DNA of 64,000 nt from Owenweeksia sp048267305 (GTDB lineage: Bacteria; Bacteroidota; Bacteroidia; Flavobacteriales; Schleiferiaceae). Position 1 is the stretch's first letter, and the number at the start of each line of letters is the position of its first letter. Position numbers and translations under genes: made by a program. The DNA lies in the NCBI GenBank assembly GCA_048267305.1, contig JBLWXT010000020.1, positions 6,746-70,745 of the forward strand, in the 5' to 3' direction. The notes beneath the pieces were generated by a model that ran no database searches, was not told where the DNA came from, and saw only the letters and a program-made list of their open reading frames with translations. Of the stretch, positions 1 to 8,775 are shown in pieces.

Positions 1-1295
1 TGGTCTTTTTCCACATTCTCAATATCTATTTCCACCTCTTTCTCCAAAAGGGAATGCGCCTTTTCAAAGTCATTTTGAGGGATTTTCAATTCAACCTCCT
101 TTTCATGCGGATTGCCTGTAAAGGTGATATCCACAGCCGGGGAAATATCTTCCAGCAAAACTTCAATGCCATGCTCCTTTAGCAGGAGGGCGGTTTCCTG
201 TGCCAGCTCTATAGAATGAAATTTTTCAAAAGTGGAGAAATCTTCTTCGTCCCCAATAGTTTGTTGGTCATCAGTATGGTTCTCTTGATAATATCGATCT
301 ATCTCTGCCATCATTAAATCTTTTTGCTCATTGTTGAGCCAACTGCCCTTAAAACTGTTTTTGGCCAACTGTGTAATTTCCTTTTTGGAGAGATGGATGC
401 TCGCGGCTACAGCCAGATAATTTTCATTGAGATAGCCCCCAAAATAAGCCGGGTCATCAGAGTTGAGCGTTACCAGTAATCCCTTTTCCATCATTTCCCT
501 TAAAGGATAATCTTTAAGGTTTTTAATCACTTTTAACTCAAGGTTAGAGAGTGGGCAAAGCGTAAGTGGCATTTGCTTACCGGCCAATTGCTCTACCAAA
601 GTCTCATCGCCTAAACAGCGGTTTCCATGGTCTATACGATCTACCTTCAATAGGTTTAGGGCTTCATGAATGTATTCAGAGGGGCCTTCTTCTCCGGCAT
701 GGGCAACTGTTAAAAAACCTTCTTCACGGGCTTTGGCAAATACCCGTTCAAATTTAGAAGGTGGGTTGCCAAGCTCTGATGAATCTAAACCCAAACCTGC
801 AATCCGGTCTTTATATGGCAACGCCTGCTCCAGCGTTTTAAAAGCAGAAGCCTCATCCAAATGCCGTAAAAATGACATAATCAGTTTACTGGATATCCCC
901 AGTTTTTCTTCTCCATGTTTCAGTGCCTTCCAAATTCCGTCAATTACGGTAGGGAATGGAACACCGCGATCGGTGTGGGTTTGTGGATCAAAGAAAATCT
1001 CTACATGGCGAACACTTTGAGAGTGAACCTTAGTGAGGTAGGCCCAGGTAAGGTCATAAAAATCCTGTTCCTCAATAAGCACATTGGCGCCCGCATAGTA
1101 AATGTCTAAAAACTCCTGAAGGTTACTAAATCTATAGGCGCTCTTCAGTTGTTCAACAGAAGAATACGGAATTTGCTTTCCATTGCGCCTGGCGATCTCA
1201 AACATCAGTTCAGGCTCAAAAGTACCCTCAATGTGCAGGTGTAATTCAGCCTTAGGGATGCCCTCAATAAATTCTTGTAGCGAAATATCGTTCAT
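1..1295 (-). CDS. Adenine/adenosine deaminase family protein with C-terminal extension (3' end outside window)
   Basis: Zinc-dependent amidohydrolase that deaminates adenine or adenosine for purine salvage in the cytoplasm. Translating the minus strand from the ATG at 1295 gives 431 codons that run off the window. The metal motif HLHIEG is at residues 19-24. Further in are HAGEE, RIDHG and LTLCPLSNLELKV, and then the NSDDPAYFGGY loop that carries the catalytic Asp pair. HIEG plus DPAYFGGY is typical of the Aah1-type adenine deaminase branch more than of classic adenosine deaminase, so the substrate is left open. After the roughly 340-residue enzyme comes about 80 residues including GIEVLLEDISPAVDITFTG, which resembles the DUF2007 signal-transducing domain. 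The stop codon is not in view. It lies 2 bp downstream of the next gene, so the two are probably one operon. Confidence 0.85.
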   Translation of the reverse strand, partial: MNDISLQEFIEGIPKAELHLHIEGTFEPELMFEIARRNGKQIPYSSVEQLKSAYRFSNLQEFLDIYYAGANVLIEEQDFYDLTWAYLTKVHSQSVRHVEIFFDPQTHTDRGVPFPTVIDGIWKALKHGEEKLGISSKLIMSFLRHLDEASAFKTLEQALPYKDRIAGLGLDSSELGNPPSKFERVFAKAREEGFLTVAHAGEEGPSEYIHEALNLLKVDRIDHGNRCLGDETLVEQLAGKQMPLTLCPLSNLELKVIKNLKDYPLREMMEKGLLVTLNSDDPAYFGGYLNENYLAVAASIHLSKKEITQLAKNSFKGSWLNNEQKDLMMAEIDRYYQENHTDDQQTIGDEEDFSTFEKFHSIELAQETALLLKEHGIEVLLEDISPAVDITFTGNPHEKEVELKIPQNDFEKAHSLLEKEVEIDIENVEKD

Positions 1296-1297
1296 AG

Positions 1298-1711
1298 TTA
1301 TTTTTTCCTGCTAATCAGTTTACCACCCAAATACGCCATGGGAATATAAGCAACAATCAAGTCCAGTGCATTAAACCACATGGGGGAGGGAAGTTGCAAA
1401 ACCATCATTGTCCCGCCAATTAAAAAAACGGCACCAATAATCAGAGCTACGATCATTTTGCGATTCACGGCAATAGACGCTGCTATTATAGCTCCAACAA
1501 GTGTTCCCAGCGCATGGGCCAAAAACGGCATGATGTAATGCTTGGGTTCAAACAAGTGCATGGATGCTTTGAGACTTTCAGTGGTTGTAACATCTACACC
1601 TTCCGGTGGGGGAATGACCATTCCACTTAGGGTGATGATGCCCATATTTACTACGCTGCCTACAATTACTCCGGCAATAACAGCCAGAATGTTTCTTACA
1701 ATAGGGTTCAT
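1298..1711 (-). CDS. Small four-helix membrane protein, unknown function
   Basis: A 137-residue hydrophobic protein beginning MNPIVRNILAVIAGVIVG, with about four membrane segments and a basic tail ending ISRKK. I recognise no catalytic motif. An upstream TTG at 1738 would add nine residues, but the ATG at 1711 leads straight into the first membrane helix and is the better start. It ends 2 bp before the deaminase start, so the two are likely co-transcribed. Similar short membrane proteins are widespread in Bacteroidota without an assigned role. Confidence 0.7.
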   Translation of the reverse strand: MNPIVRNILAVIAGVIVGSVVNMGIITLSGMVIPPPEGVDVTTTESLKASMHLFEPKHYIMPFLAHALGTLVGAIIAASIAVNRKMIVALIIGAVFLIGGTMMVLQLPSPMWFNALDLIVAYIPMAYLGGKLISRKK

Positions 1712-1886
1712 TGGTGTGTGATTGATTATTATTTCCAAATCTAAGCCATCTGAGCTTTTCAGGGTATAGTCTCTTTAGCGGATTCTTCGGGCCACATCTT
1801 CAGTAAGTGCATTTTTGATTTTCTTCCGTTGGATAGTTAATGTGTACTTACTGATAAATCTCATTATTTTCAAAGGCATTGCTGTG

Positions 1887-1894
1887 TACATTTG
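1887..1894 (+). promoter_or_regulatory. Bacteroidota -7 element TACATTTG
   Basis: TACATTTG fits TAnnTTTG exactly. It ends only 8 bases before the ATG at 1903, so the transcript would have almost no leader. No clear -33 TTG is visible. Confidence 0.6.
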
Positions 1895-1902
1895 CACTGT
1901 AA

Positions 1903-2277
1903 ATGGTAAAACTCCTGGCAAATACAACCCTTATTCTAGTCATCATGTTTTCACAGATGTACAACAGCTTTGTAACCGCTGTATATGAGGTGAACTATGA
2001 TTACTATGTTAATGAGCTTTGCGAAAACAAAGACAGGCCCGAGTTGCATTGTGATGGTAAATGTTACTTCGCAAAGCAATTAGCTTTGGGTGAGGAGTCG
2101 CACAATGAGACTGAACCACCCCAATTACTCCCAACCCTAAGATTGTTTTCTCCTTCAGATTTTGAATTTACCGCTCAGCCAGCAATTGCAACAGAAGCTG
2201 ATATTTTTAGCGAAGCTGCTAACCTTTTTCCCAAAGCACCATTTCTTAGTACTATTGAGCATCCGCCTCAGGTTTAA
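1903..2277 (+). CDS. Small exported protein with conserved Cys motif, first gene of copper-uptake group
   Basis: A 124-residue protein with an N-terminal hydrophobic segment (residues about 5-28) that acts as an export signal or membrane anchor. The hallmark stretch is NELCENKDRPELHCDGKC at residues about 37-54, with three cysteines and a His that could bind a metal. The rest is low-complexity and Pro-rich. Short proteins with this ELCENKxRPxLxCxGKC pattern occur in Bacteroidota next to TonB receptor genes for metals. Here it precedes a Met/His-rich lipoprotein and an OprC-like receptor, so a role in copper handling is inferred. Confidence 0.65.
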   Translation: MVKLLANTTLILVIMFSQMYNSFVTAVYEVNYDYYVNELCENKDRPELHCDGKCYFAKQLALGEESHNETEPPQLLPTLRLFSPSDFEFTAQPAIATEADIFSEAANLFPKAPFLSTIEHPPQV

Positions 2278-2359
2278 ATCCGACTTCCAAAGCCATTTGC
2301 CTTGTTGGGTAAAATGGTTCCCCCCTTTTTTTATTATCAGTCGATTTAAATTATAGTAA

Positions 2360-3199
2360 ATGAAAACTTTAAGAAAAATGGCCGCAATGGCCCTGGCAAT
2401 AGGTATGGCGTTTAATCTCAGCTCTTGCGATGATGACGAAAAAGTAACCCCGCCAGTAAATAATGATGCTCTAAAATCTTACGAGCTAATAGGTACTCAA
2501 ACTTTGGATATGGCCGGAGTGGATGCCAAGTTGTATTTTCAGGAAGCTCCCTTTGTTGGTTACAATACTGTGGCTGTTAGAGTTATGGAAAAAGGCACTT
2601 CCACAATGGTGGAGAATGCCACAGTTCGCTTTTTACCCATGATGGATATGGGTAGTCATATGCATAGTGCCCCATTTTCAAATCCTGCCTTTGATGTGGA
2701 TATGGATGCCTACATGGGGTCTTCCACCTTTATTATGCCCGGTGGTGCAATGGGCAGCTGGACCTTTGGTGTAATAGTGGAAATGAATGGCAAGCCTGTA
2801 GATACAGCTACTTTTAGTATTGAAGTAGGTACTAAGCCAGAAGCTCGTCTTTTTAACTTCCTATCCGCAGCAGACTCTACCACCACCTACTTTGTAGCTC
2901 TTAAGGAGCCAAGTTCTCCAAAAATCGGTTTAAACGATTTTGAGATAATGATCTACAAAAGGGACAATATGATGAGTTTTCCTGCCGCTACCAACCTAAA
3001 GGTGGAGATTGAGCCAGAAATGCCAAGCATGGGCCATGGCTCACCAAACAATGTAAACCCTATTCATATCGCTGATGGCCTTTACCGAGGTAAGGTAAAC
3101 TTCACCATGAGTGGCTATTGGAAGGTGAACATCAAGATTATGGATGAAAATGATGCCGTGGTAAAAAGCAACGGTTATTTTGATATTACCTTTCAGTAA
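2360..3199 (+). CDS. Met/His-rich lipoprotein with YtkA-like domain
   Basis: A 279-residue lipoprotein: signal peptide followed by the lipobox NLSSC (Cys 23), then an acidic linker. Two Ig-like repeats follow. The first carries PMMDMGSHMHSAPF, the second EPEMPSMGHGSPNNVNP followed by GLYRGKVNFTMSGYWKV, the pattern of the YtkA/FixH-like fold. Clustered Met and His residues suggest binding of copper(I) or copper(II) on the outside of a membrane. It sits directly upstream of the OprC/NosA-like receptor, so it may pass copper to or from it. The metal is inferred from residues and context, not shown. Confidence 0.75.
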   Translation: MKTLRKMAAMALAIGMAFNLSSCDDDEKVTPPVNNDALKSYELIGTQTLDMAGVDAKLYFQEAPFVGYNTVAVRVMEKGTSTMVENATVRFLPMMDMGSHMHSAPFSNPAFDVDMDAYMGSSTFIMPGGAMGSWTFGVIVEMNGKPVDTATFSIEVGTKPEARLFNFLSAADSTTTYFVALKEPSSPKIGLNDFEIMIYKRDNMMSFPAATNLKVEIEPEMPSMGHGSPNNVNPIHIADGLYRGKVNFTMSGYWKVNIKIMDENDAVVKSNGYFDITFQ

Positions 3200-3214
3200 A
3201 ACAGCATCCTACTT

Positions 3215-3298
3215 CCGCTGATCTGAGCTTTCGCTAAAACAGTAATTCTGATTGAACACCCTTTTGTGTGAAAATAAAGGCGGTGCTTAGATCAGCGG
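3215..3298. repeat. Long-range inverted repeat ahead of the TonB receptor gene
   Basis: Arms CCGCTGATCTGAGC (3215-3228) and GCTTAGATCAGCGG (3285-3298) pair over 14 bp with one G-U. They are separated by 56 bases that contain a smaller ACAC/GTGT hairpin. It lies between the lipoprotein stop and the receptor start. It could be a structured leader, an mRNA-processing stem or the remnant of a miniature element. No T-run follows, so it is not a standard terminator. Confidence 0.5.
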
Positions 3299-3330
3299 AT
3301 TTACTCCCCCTACATCTCTATATCATTGAT

Positions 3331-5334
3331 ATGAAAAAATTATCACTAAGTCTGCTATTGGCCATAGGATATTTGGGCTATGGCCAAACAGCACCTCCGG
3401 ATACGGTTAATATTACGTTGGATCATGTTGAGCTTGAAAACGTGATCGTAATTGACCAATGGGAGGAACATGGTGTGGAGAAATCACCGGTAGACCATCA
3501 GCTGGAGCTTCAGCTAAAACAGCTTAAAGGTATCAACCTGATTTCAAGGGGATCCTTTGCTCAGGAAGTTGTTTTTAGAGGTCAGGCCGATGGCAGAATA
3601 CAGGTAAAGCTAAACGGAATGCGTGTGTATAGCGCCTGTACAGATAGGATGGATCCTTCAACATCCTATATAGTAGCCAATAATTTGAGTACTGCCGAGG
3701 TAGCCTCGGCCTGCGAAAGCCATTGTGCCAACAGCGGCTTGGCGGGCAGTTTAAATCTGGAAACAAAAAAGCCCACCTTTAGTACCACTAAACCCTGGCG
3801 GTATGGTTTTATACAACAGTACCAAACTAATACCAATGGTTTTAATACAGCTTTAAATCTGGAACATAATACCGAACGATTGGCATGGCGGCTTAATGGC
3901 GCCTGGCAGCAAAACGCTAATTATTCCGCTGGTGGTGGACGTGAGGTACAATATTCCCAAAATCAAAAGCAAAACTGGGCGCTAAACTCCGTTTACAGGC
4001 TTACGCCAAAACGGTTTATTCAATTGGATTTTATTTACGATTTGGCAACAGATGTAGGATATCCCGCTTTGCCAATGGATGTGAGCAGGGCACGTGCCAT
4101 TATTGCCGGGCTTACCTATACCAGCTATCATCGCCTTGGGCCTTTTCAGCGATTCAACCTAAAGGTGTATCATAATGATATTTACCATGAGATGGACGAT
4201 ACCAAGCGTGAAAATGTGTTTATGCACATGGACATGCCGGGATGGAGCCAAACCACTGGTATAAATCTGGATGCTTTTGATTGGGCTATGGGTATGCATA
4301 AGGTAAATGCTTCCGCAGAATACTACACCAACTACCGCAGGGCCGAAATGACCATGTATCCCAACGAGGGTAATGAACCCCCAATGTTTATGCTCACCTG
4401 GCCTGATGCACGAGTGCACGGCATGGCTTTGGGAATTACTGATAACTGGATGTTTGGTAAAAACCATGTTAATACCACAGTGCGTTTGGATTATGAAACC
4501 TCCGGGGTGATTAATGATTTTGGGCAGTTACAATGGGAGGGAATGGGCTATGATGTGGTAGGTAATAACAGATTTATATTGCCGCAAATTAAAACGGCCA
4601 TCACGCATGTTTTTAATAAAAAGCATGCTGCAACAGCGGGTATTGGCTATGGTAAGCGTGGGCCAACCACCTCTGAGATGTATGGTTTTTACCTCTTTAA
4701 TGCCCATGATGGTTTTGACTATATGGGTAACCCTGATTTGGAGGCGGAGCAACTGCTAAGCGCAGAAGTAGGGCATAAGCTCACCTCCGATAAGTTGCAG
4801 TTGACATCAACTGTATTTTTACAGCAGTATTACAATTACATATTTGGGTTAACCACCGTGTATGACGCCATGACCTGGGGTGCAAACGGAGTACGTGAGT
4901 ATGCCAATGTTGATGAAGCTACCTTTTGGGGAGTTGAGGTTGATGCTAGCTACACCTTTTCAACTTCTTTCTCCGCTTTCGCGAAAGGGGAGTACTTGCG
5001 GGGTTTTCGCCAAAGTGAAGATTTACCTCTAGTTCCACCTTTACAGGGAACTTTTGGTGTGAGCTATACCAAAAAGCAGTTTTCTGTTGCAGGCCAAAGT
5101 CGTCTTGCCGCTGACCAAAGTCATTATAATACTGAATACGGAGATAGATTCACCCCGGGATATGCCTTGGTAGACATCTCTGTTGGCTACAATTTACCTT
5201 TTAAAAAGGTGAAATTGGCGCTGGAAATCGCAGCTAACAACCTGTTGGACACCTACTATAGGGATCACCTAAACTGGGGCGGAATCCCGAGTATGGGGCG
5301 AAACATAGTTTTCAAACTGAAGGTGAGTAATTAA
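3331..5334 (+). CDS. TonB-dependent outer-membrane copper receptor, OprC/NosA-like
   Basis: A 667-residue receptor with signal peptide (MKKLSLSLLLAIGYLGYGQ), plug domain and beta-barrel ending in the aromatic-rich GRNIVFKLKVSN. No N-terminal carboxypeptidase-like repeat is present. Copper import is indicated by CTDRM (Cys103, Met107) in the plug and YHEMDD (His286, Met288) in the barrel. These reproduce the CxxxM and HxM copper ligands known for OprC, whose relative NosA is needed to supply N2O reductase. A GTG 63 bases upstream would give a longer frame, but the ATG at 3331 starts a normal signal peptide. The gene lies just upstream of the nos operon, which needs up to six copper atoms per NosZ subunit. 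Confidence 0.88.
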   Translation: MKKLSLSLLLAIGYLGYGQTAPPDTVNITLDHVELENVIVIDQWEEHGVEKSPVDHQLELQLKQLKGINLISRGSFAQEVVFRGQADGRIQVKLNGMRVYSACTDRMDPSTSYIVANNLSTAEVASACESHCANSGLAGSLNLETKKPTFSTTKPWRYGFIQQYQTNTNGFNTALNLEHNTERLAWRLNGAWQQNANYSAGGGREVQYSQNQKQNWALNSVYRLTPKRFIQLDFIYDLATDVGYPALPMDVSRARAIIAGLTYTSYHRLGPFQRFNLKVYHNDIYHEMDDTKRENVFMHMDMPGWSQTTGINLDAFDWAMGMHKVNASAEYYTNYRRAEMTMYPNEGNEPPMFMLTWPDARVHGMALGITDNWMFGKNHVNTTVRLDYETSGVINDFGQLQWEGMGYDVVGNNRFILPQIKTAITHVFNKKHAATAGIGYGKRGPTTSEMYGFYLFNAHDGFDYMGNPDLEAEQLLSAEVGHKLTSDKLQLTSTVFLQQYYNYIFGLTTVYDAMTWGANGVREYANVDEATFWGVEVDASYTFSTSFSAFAKGEYLRGFRQSEDLPLVPPLQGTFGVSYTKKQFSVAGQSRLAADQSHYNTEYGDRFTPGYALVDISVGYNLPFKKVKLALEIAANNLLDTYYRDHLNWGGIPSMGRNIVFKLKVSN

Positions 5335-5341
5335 GCTTGTG

Positions 5342-5374
5342 CCCGTCATATTTCTGTGCCGGGTTTTCTTTTTT
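5342..5374 (+). terminator. Weak hairpin with long T-run after the receptor gene
   Basis: CCCG (5342-5345) can pair with CGGG (5360-5363), followed by TTTTC and ten T. The stem is short, so this is a weak intrinsic terminator candidate separating the copper-uptake genes from the nos operon. Confidence 0.4.
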
Positions 5375-5403
5375 TTTTAATAAAGGACAAAATCATCCTC
5401 TAT

Positions 5404-5447
5404 ATGACTTTCGTCATTTTTTGGGGATGGGGGTGCCTCTACCTTCG
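5404..5447 (+). promoter_or_regulatory. Crp/Fnr-type operator plus -7 element for the nos operon
   Basis: The perfect palindrome ATGACTTTCGTCAT spans 5404-5417 (core TGAC-N4-GTCA at 5405-5416). The -7-like element TACCTTCG begins at 5440. The centre of the palindrome (5410.5) is 29.5 bp before the -7, which puts it close to -41.5, the class II activation position of Crp/Fnr proteins. Five other promoters in the window share this exact spacing. Confidence 0.8.
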
Positions 5448-5475
5448 TCCTATTAATTAACAAGCAATATTACCC

Positions 5476-5955
5476 ATGAGAAAATTAAAGCCCATAGCAC
5501 TTGTAGTTCTAACTACTTTATTTGCAGCATGTGGAGGTGGTGGCACCGAGGAAGCAGCCACTATGAAAACACCAGATGCCGTAGAGGCGGCAACACCAGC
5601 TGAACCGGAAACCATTGATCCAATGACTTCCAAAGGTATTGGCCCTGTAACTTCTGTAACCTTATCCGAAACTATAGATCAGGGGATGGCAGATGAAGGT
5701 ATGGCCATTTATGAGAAAAACTGTACCGCTTGTCATAAAACTGATAAGAAGTACATCGGACCGGCACCCAAGGGTATACTGGAAAGAAGAACTCCTGAAT
5801 GGGTAATGAACATGATTATGAACCCTACAGAAATGGTGCAGAAAGATCCTGTGGCAAAACAGGTGCTTGCCGAAGCCAATGGTGCCATCATGGCCGATCA
5901 AAACATCAGCGAGGAAGATGCCCGTAAAATTCTTGAATATTTCCGCACACTTTAA
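5476..5955 (+). CDS. Monoheme c-type cytochrome lipoprotein, first gene of the nos operon
   Basis: A 159-residue lipoprotein (lipobox LFAAC, Cys 19) with a Thr/Pro/Glu-rich linker and a class I cytochrome c domain. The heme motif CTACH is at 83-87, and the Met-rich stretch MNMIMNPTEM at 111-120 supplies the likely axial Met. It sits 21 bp ahead of nosZ under an Fnr-type site. In Bacteroidota nos clusters a cytochrome c in this position is thought to deliver electrons to the NosZ CuA centre. Confidence 0.88.
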   Translation: MRKLKPIALVVLTTLFAACGGGGTEEAATMKTPDAVEAATPAEPETIDPMTSKGIGPVTSVTLSETIDQGMADEGMAIYEKNCTACHKTDKKYIGPAPKGILERRTPEWVMNMIMNPTEMVQKDPVAKQVLAEANGAIMADQNISEEDARKILEYFRTL

Positions 5956-5976
5956 TACAAGCCAAATTAAACAGGT

Positions 5977-7950
5977 ATGACTATGAATCGCTTAACAAAA
6001 ATTATGGCCATTGCCGCACTGGCATTTACAGTGCCGCAGGGCTGCTCAAACAACAATGATGGTAACACCAATAAAAGTGGAGCCATTAATCGCAGTAGTG
6101 CCGCTGAAAAAGTATATGTGGCACCAGGTGAATACGATGAATTTTACTCTTTCATGTCCGGTGGTTTCAGCGGGCAGGTAAGTGTATATGGATTGCCCTC
6201 TGGCCGTCTGTTAAAGGTAATCCCGGTATTTTCCGTGGATGGAGAAAAAGGGTATGGCTACAATGAAGAAACCAAACCCTTATTGGAAACCACTCATGGT
6301 TTTGTGCCTTGGGATGATGCTCACCACCCTGAGCTTTCTCAAACCGATGGCGTACCCGATGGGAAATATCTTTTCATTAATGGAAATAACACCCCACGTG
6401 TAGCTCGTATTGATCTTACCACTTTTGAAACGGCCGAAATTATTGAGCTACCCAACTCTGGAGGTAATCACAGTTCTCCGTTTACTACCGAAAACAGTGA
6501 GTATGTAGTGGCTGGAACACGTTTTAGTGTGCCTATTCCTCAGCAGGATGTAAGCATCTCTACTTATAAAGAGAATTTTAAGGGAGCCTTATCCTTTATT
6601 TCTGTAGATCCTGAAGAAGGCCATATGGATATTGATTTCCAAGTTTTACTTCCGGGGTATGATTATGATCTTGCTCATGCCGGTAAGGGAAAATCTCATG
6701 GTTGGATGTTCTTTACCACTTATAATACTGAGCAAAGCCACACTTTGAAAGAGGTAAACGCTTCTCAGAATGACAAGGACTACATTGCTGCCATTAACTG
6801 GAAAAAAGCCCAGGAGTACATTAAAGCCGGAAAGGCTAAGGAAATGCCAGCTCAGTATGTGATCAACAGATATGATGAGAAAACTCACATGGCTACTACC
6901 ATCAAAAAGAACAAGGTCCGTGTGCTGATTCCTTCTGAATGTCCGGGATTGGTTTACTTCCTTCCTACACCAAAATCTCCACACGGAGTAGATGTTGACC
7001 CAACAGGATCTTACATCATTGGTAATGGTAAGCTAAATGCCAATCTTACGGTACACAGTTTTGACAAGATGATAAAAGCCATCGAAAATGAATCTTTTGC
7101 AGGAGATGCTTTTGGAATACCTGTATTGAACTTTGAAGATGTAGTTGCCGGTACTGTAGAAAGTGGAGGCTTAGGACCACTCCACACCGAATTTGATGGC
7201 AAGGGAAATGCCTATACCACCTTCTTTATCTCCAGTGAAGTAGTGAAGTGGAAGTTAGGTACCTGGGAAGTATTGGATCGTATTCCTACTTACTACTCTG
7301 TTGGTCACCTTATGATACCTGGTGGAGATTCTAAAAAGCCATGGGGTAAGTATATGGTTGCTCTTAACAAGATTACCAAAGACCGTTATCTGCCTACAGG
7401 TCCGGAGTTGTGTCATTCTGCTCAGCTATATGATATCAGTGGAGATAAAATGGAATTAATTCTGGATTTCCCAACTATTGGTGAGCCACACTACGCACAG
7501 GCCATCCCTGCTGATTTGATAGTAAGTAAGAGTAAGAAAATTTATGCTCTTGATGAGAATGAACACCCACATGCCACTAAAAGTGAAAAGGACACCAGGG
7601 TAGAGCGCAAAGGCAACGAGGTACATATTTATATGACCACTATTCGTAGCCACTTTGCACCGGACAATGTGGAAGGTGTTGAAATAGGCGATAAGGTGTA
7701 CTTTCACGTAACCAACCTCGAGCAGGATTGGGATGTACCTCACGGCTTTGCCATGATGGGAGCACAAAATGCCGAGTTGTTAATCATGCCCGGCCAAACA
7801 GAAACCCTTCTTTGGGAGCCTAAGAAAACAGGCGTATTCCCATTCTACTGTACCGATTTCTGTTCTGCGTTGCACCAGGAAATGCAGGGATACCTGAGGG
7901 TATCTCCAAAAGGAGCTAACATTCCTGTAAAAGGAACCACAGGAGAGTGA
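5977..7950 (+). CDS. nosZ: Nitrous oxide reductase, clade II
   Basis: Reduces N2O to N2 in the cell envelope. 657 residues. A hydrophobic signal (about 8-22) ends PQGC, so export is Sec-type, perhaps as a lipoprotein, with no twin-arginine motif. That is the clade II (atypical) pattern. The beta-propeller holds the CuZ His ligands: DDAHHPELS (His116-117), SPHGVDVDP, GPLHTEFDG, VGHLMIPGG and GEPHYAQ. The C-terminal cupredoxin domain has VPHGF and the CuA loop CTDFCSALHQEM (Cys625, Cys629, His633, Met636). All expected copper ligands appear present. An in-frame ATG at 5983 is an equally possible start. Confidence 0.97.
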   Translation: MTMNRLTKIMAIAALAFTVPQGCSNNNDGNTNKSGAINRSSAAEKVYVAPGEYDEFYSFMSGGFSGQVSVYGLPSGRLLKVIPVFSVDGEKGYGYNEETKPLLETTHGFVPWDDAHHPELSQTDGVPDGKYLFINGNNTPRVARIDLTTFETAEIIELPNSGGNHSSPFTTENSEYVVAGTRFSVPIPQQDVSISTYKENFKGALSFISVDPEEGHMDIDFQVLLPGYDYDLAHAGKGKSHGWMFFTTYNTEQSHTLKEVNASQNDKDYIAAINWKKAQEYIKAGKAKEMPAQYVINRYDEKTHMATTIKKNKVRVLIPSECPGLVYFLPTPKSPHGVDVDPTGSYIIGNGKLNANLTVHSFDKMIKAIENESFAGDAFGIPVLNFEDVVAGTVESGGLGPLHTEFDGKGNAYTTFFISSEVVKWKLGTWEVLDRIPTYYSVGHLMIPGGDSKKPWGKYMVALNKITKDRYLPTGPELCHSAQLYDISGDKMELILDFPTIGEPHYAQAIPADLIVSKSKKIYALDENEHPHATKSEKDTRVERKGNEVHIYMTTIRSHFAPDNVEGVEIGDKVYFHVTNLEQDWDVPHGFAMMGAQNAELLIMPGQTETLLWEPKKTGVFPFYCTDFCSALHQEMQGYLRVSPKGANIPVKGTTGE

Positions 7951-7964
7951 TATTTCAAGTCAAT

Positions 7965-8024
7965 AAAGGGCTGTTTCTGCTGCCGAGAGAAACAGAAGTG
8001 TGAAACAGGAACAGCCCTTTTTCT
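7965..8024 (+). terminator. Large hairpin with T-run after nosZ, with alternative pairings
   Basis: AAAGGGCTGTT (7965-7975) pairs perfectly with AACAGCCCTTT (8010-8020), followed by TTTTT. Inside, CTGTTTCT (7971-7978) can instead pair with AGAAACAG (7988-7995) or with GAAACAG (8002-8008). It probably works as a partial terminator or mRNA end stabiliser that makes nosZ mRNA more abundant than the downstream genes. Confidence 0.65.
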
Positions 8025-8046
8025 ATAAAAAATAAAATATATAATT

Positions 8047-8622
8047 ATGAAAATGGCGCCCAGATTACTCTCAGTAATTGCAGTAGTATGTCTGTTAATG
8101 CTTTTCATGTTCCCTTTATGGGAGATTACTTTGATTGCACCTCAATACCCTGATGGTATTAGAATGTATATCTGGATTAATCAGATAACGGGAGATACTC
8201 CCGGTACCCTCCAAAACATTAATATATTAAACCACTATGTGGGGATGAAAATGATTGAGCCGGACAGTATTCCTGAGTTGGTATATTTTCCATGGGTAGT
8301 TGCTGGATTGGCTGTATTTGGCCTGGTGGCGGCTGTGGTAAACAAGCCCTGGTTCTATTTTATTTTCACATTAACCTTTGTTGTACTGGGTACGCTGGGT
8401 ATCTACGATTTTTATCTCTGGGAGTATGATTATGGCCATAACCTGAGCGAAACTGCGCCCATTAAAGTTCCGGGACAGAGTTATCAACCACCGCTTTTTG
8501 GCTCTAAAATGTTGCTCAATTTCAATGCTCTTTCTTATCCCGGTAAAGGTGGAATATTTGCAGGCGTAGCCATGCTTTTGTCCATCATTGCCTTTTGGAT
8601 TAGAAAAAGGTTTAGCAAATAA
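8047..8622 (+). CDS. Conserved membrane protein of clade II nos clusters
   Basis: A 191-residue protein with about four membrane helices (about 8-28, 80-98, 105-125, 168-186) and two periplasmic loops, the first with the stretch NILNHYVGMKMIEPD. A His and Met in that loop might contact copper or heme. Membrane proteins of this kind commonly follow nosZ in Bacteroidota, and one such gene in clade II clusters is called nosB. I cannot be sure this is that protein. It lies between nosZ and nosL in the same direction, so it is part of the NosZ maturation or electron-supply system by context. Confidence 0.65.
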   Translation: MKMAPRLLSVIAVVCLLMLFMFPLWEITLIAPQYPDGIRMYIWINQITGDTPGTLQNINILNHYVGMKMIEPDSIPELVYFPWVVAGLAVFGLVAAVVNKPWFYFIFTLTFVVLGTLGIYDFYLWEYDYGHNLSETAPIKVPGQSYQPPLFGSKMLLNFNALSYPGKGGIFAGVAMLLSIIAFWIRKRFSK

Positions 8623-8775
8623 GGATTATCCAAAAAAAATCAAACAGCGCATTTTTGAAGGCTGAGCCTGTTGGATGATTTCCATTAAAGAGAGGTGTTC
8701 TTAACCCACAAAAATGGATACCTCTAAAAATGATAACTTCTCGTGAGATGAGCGAGATTAAAAACCCACAACATC

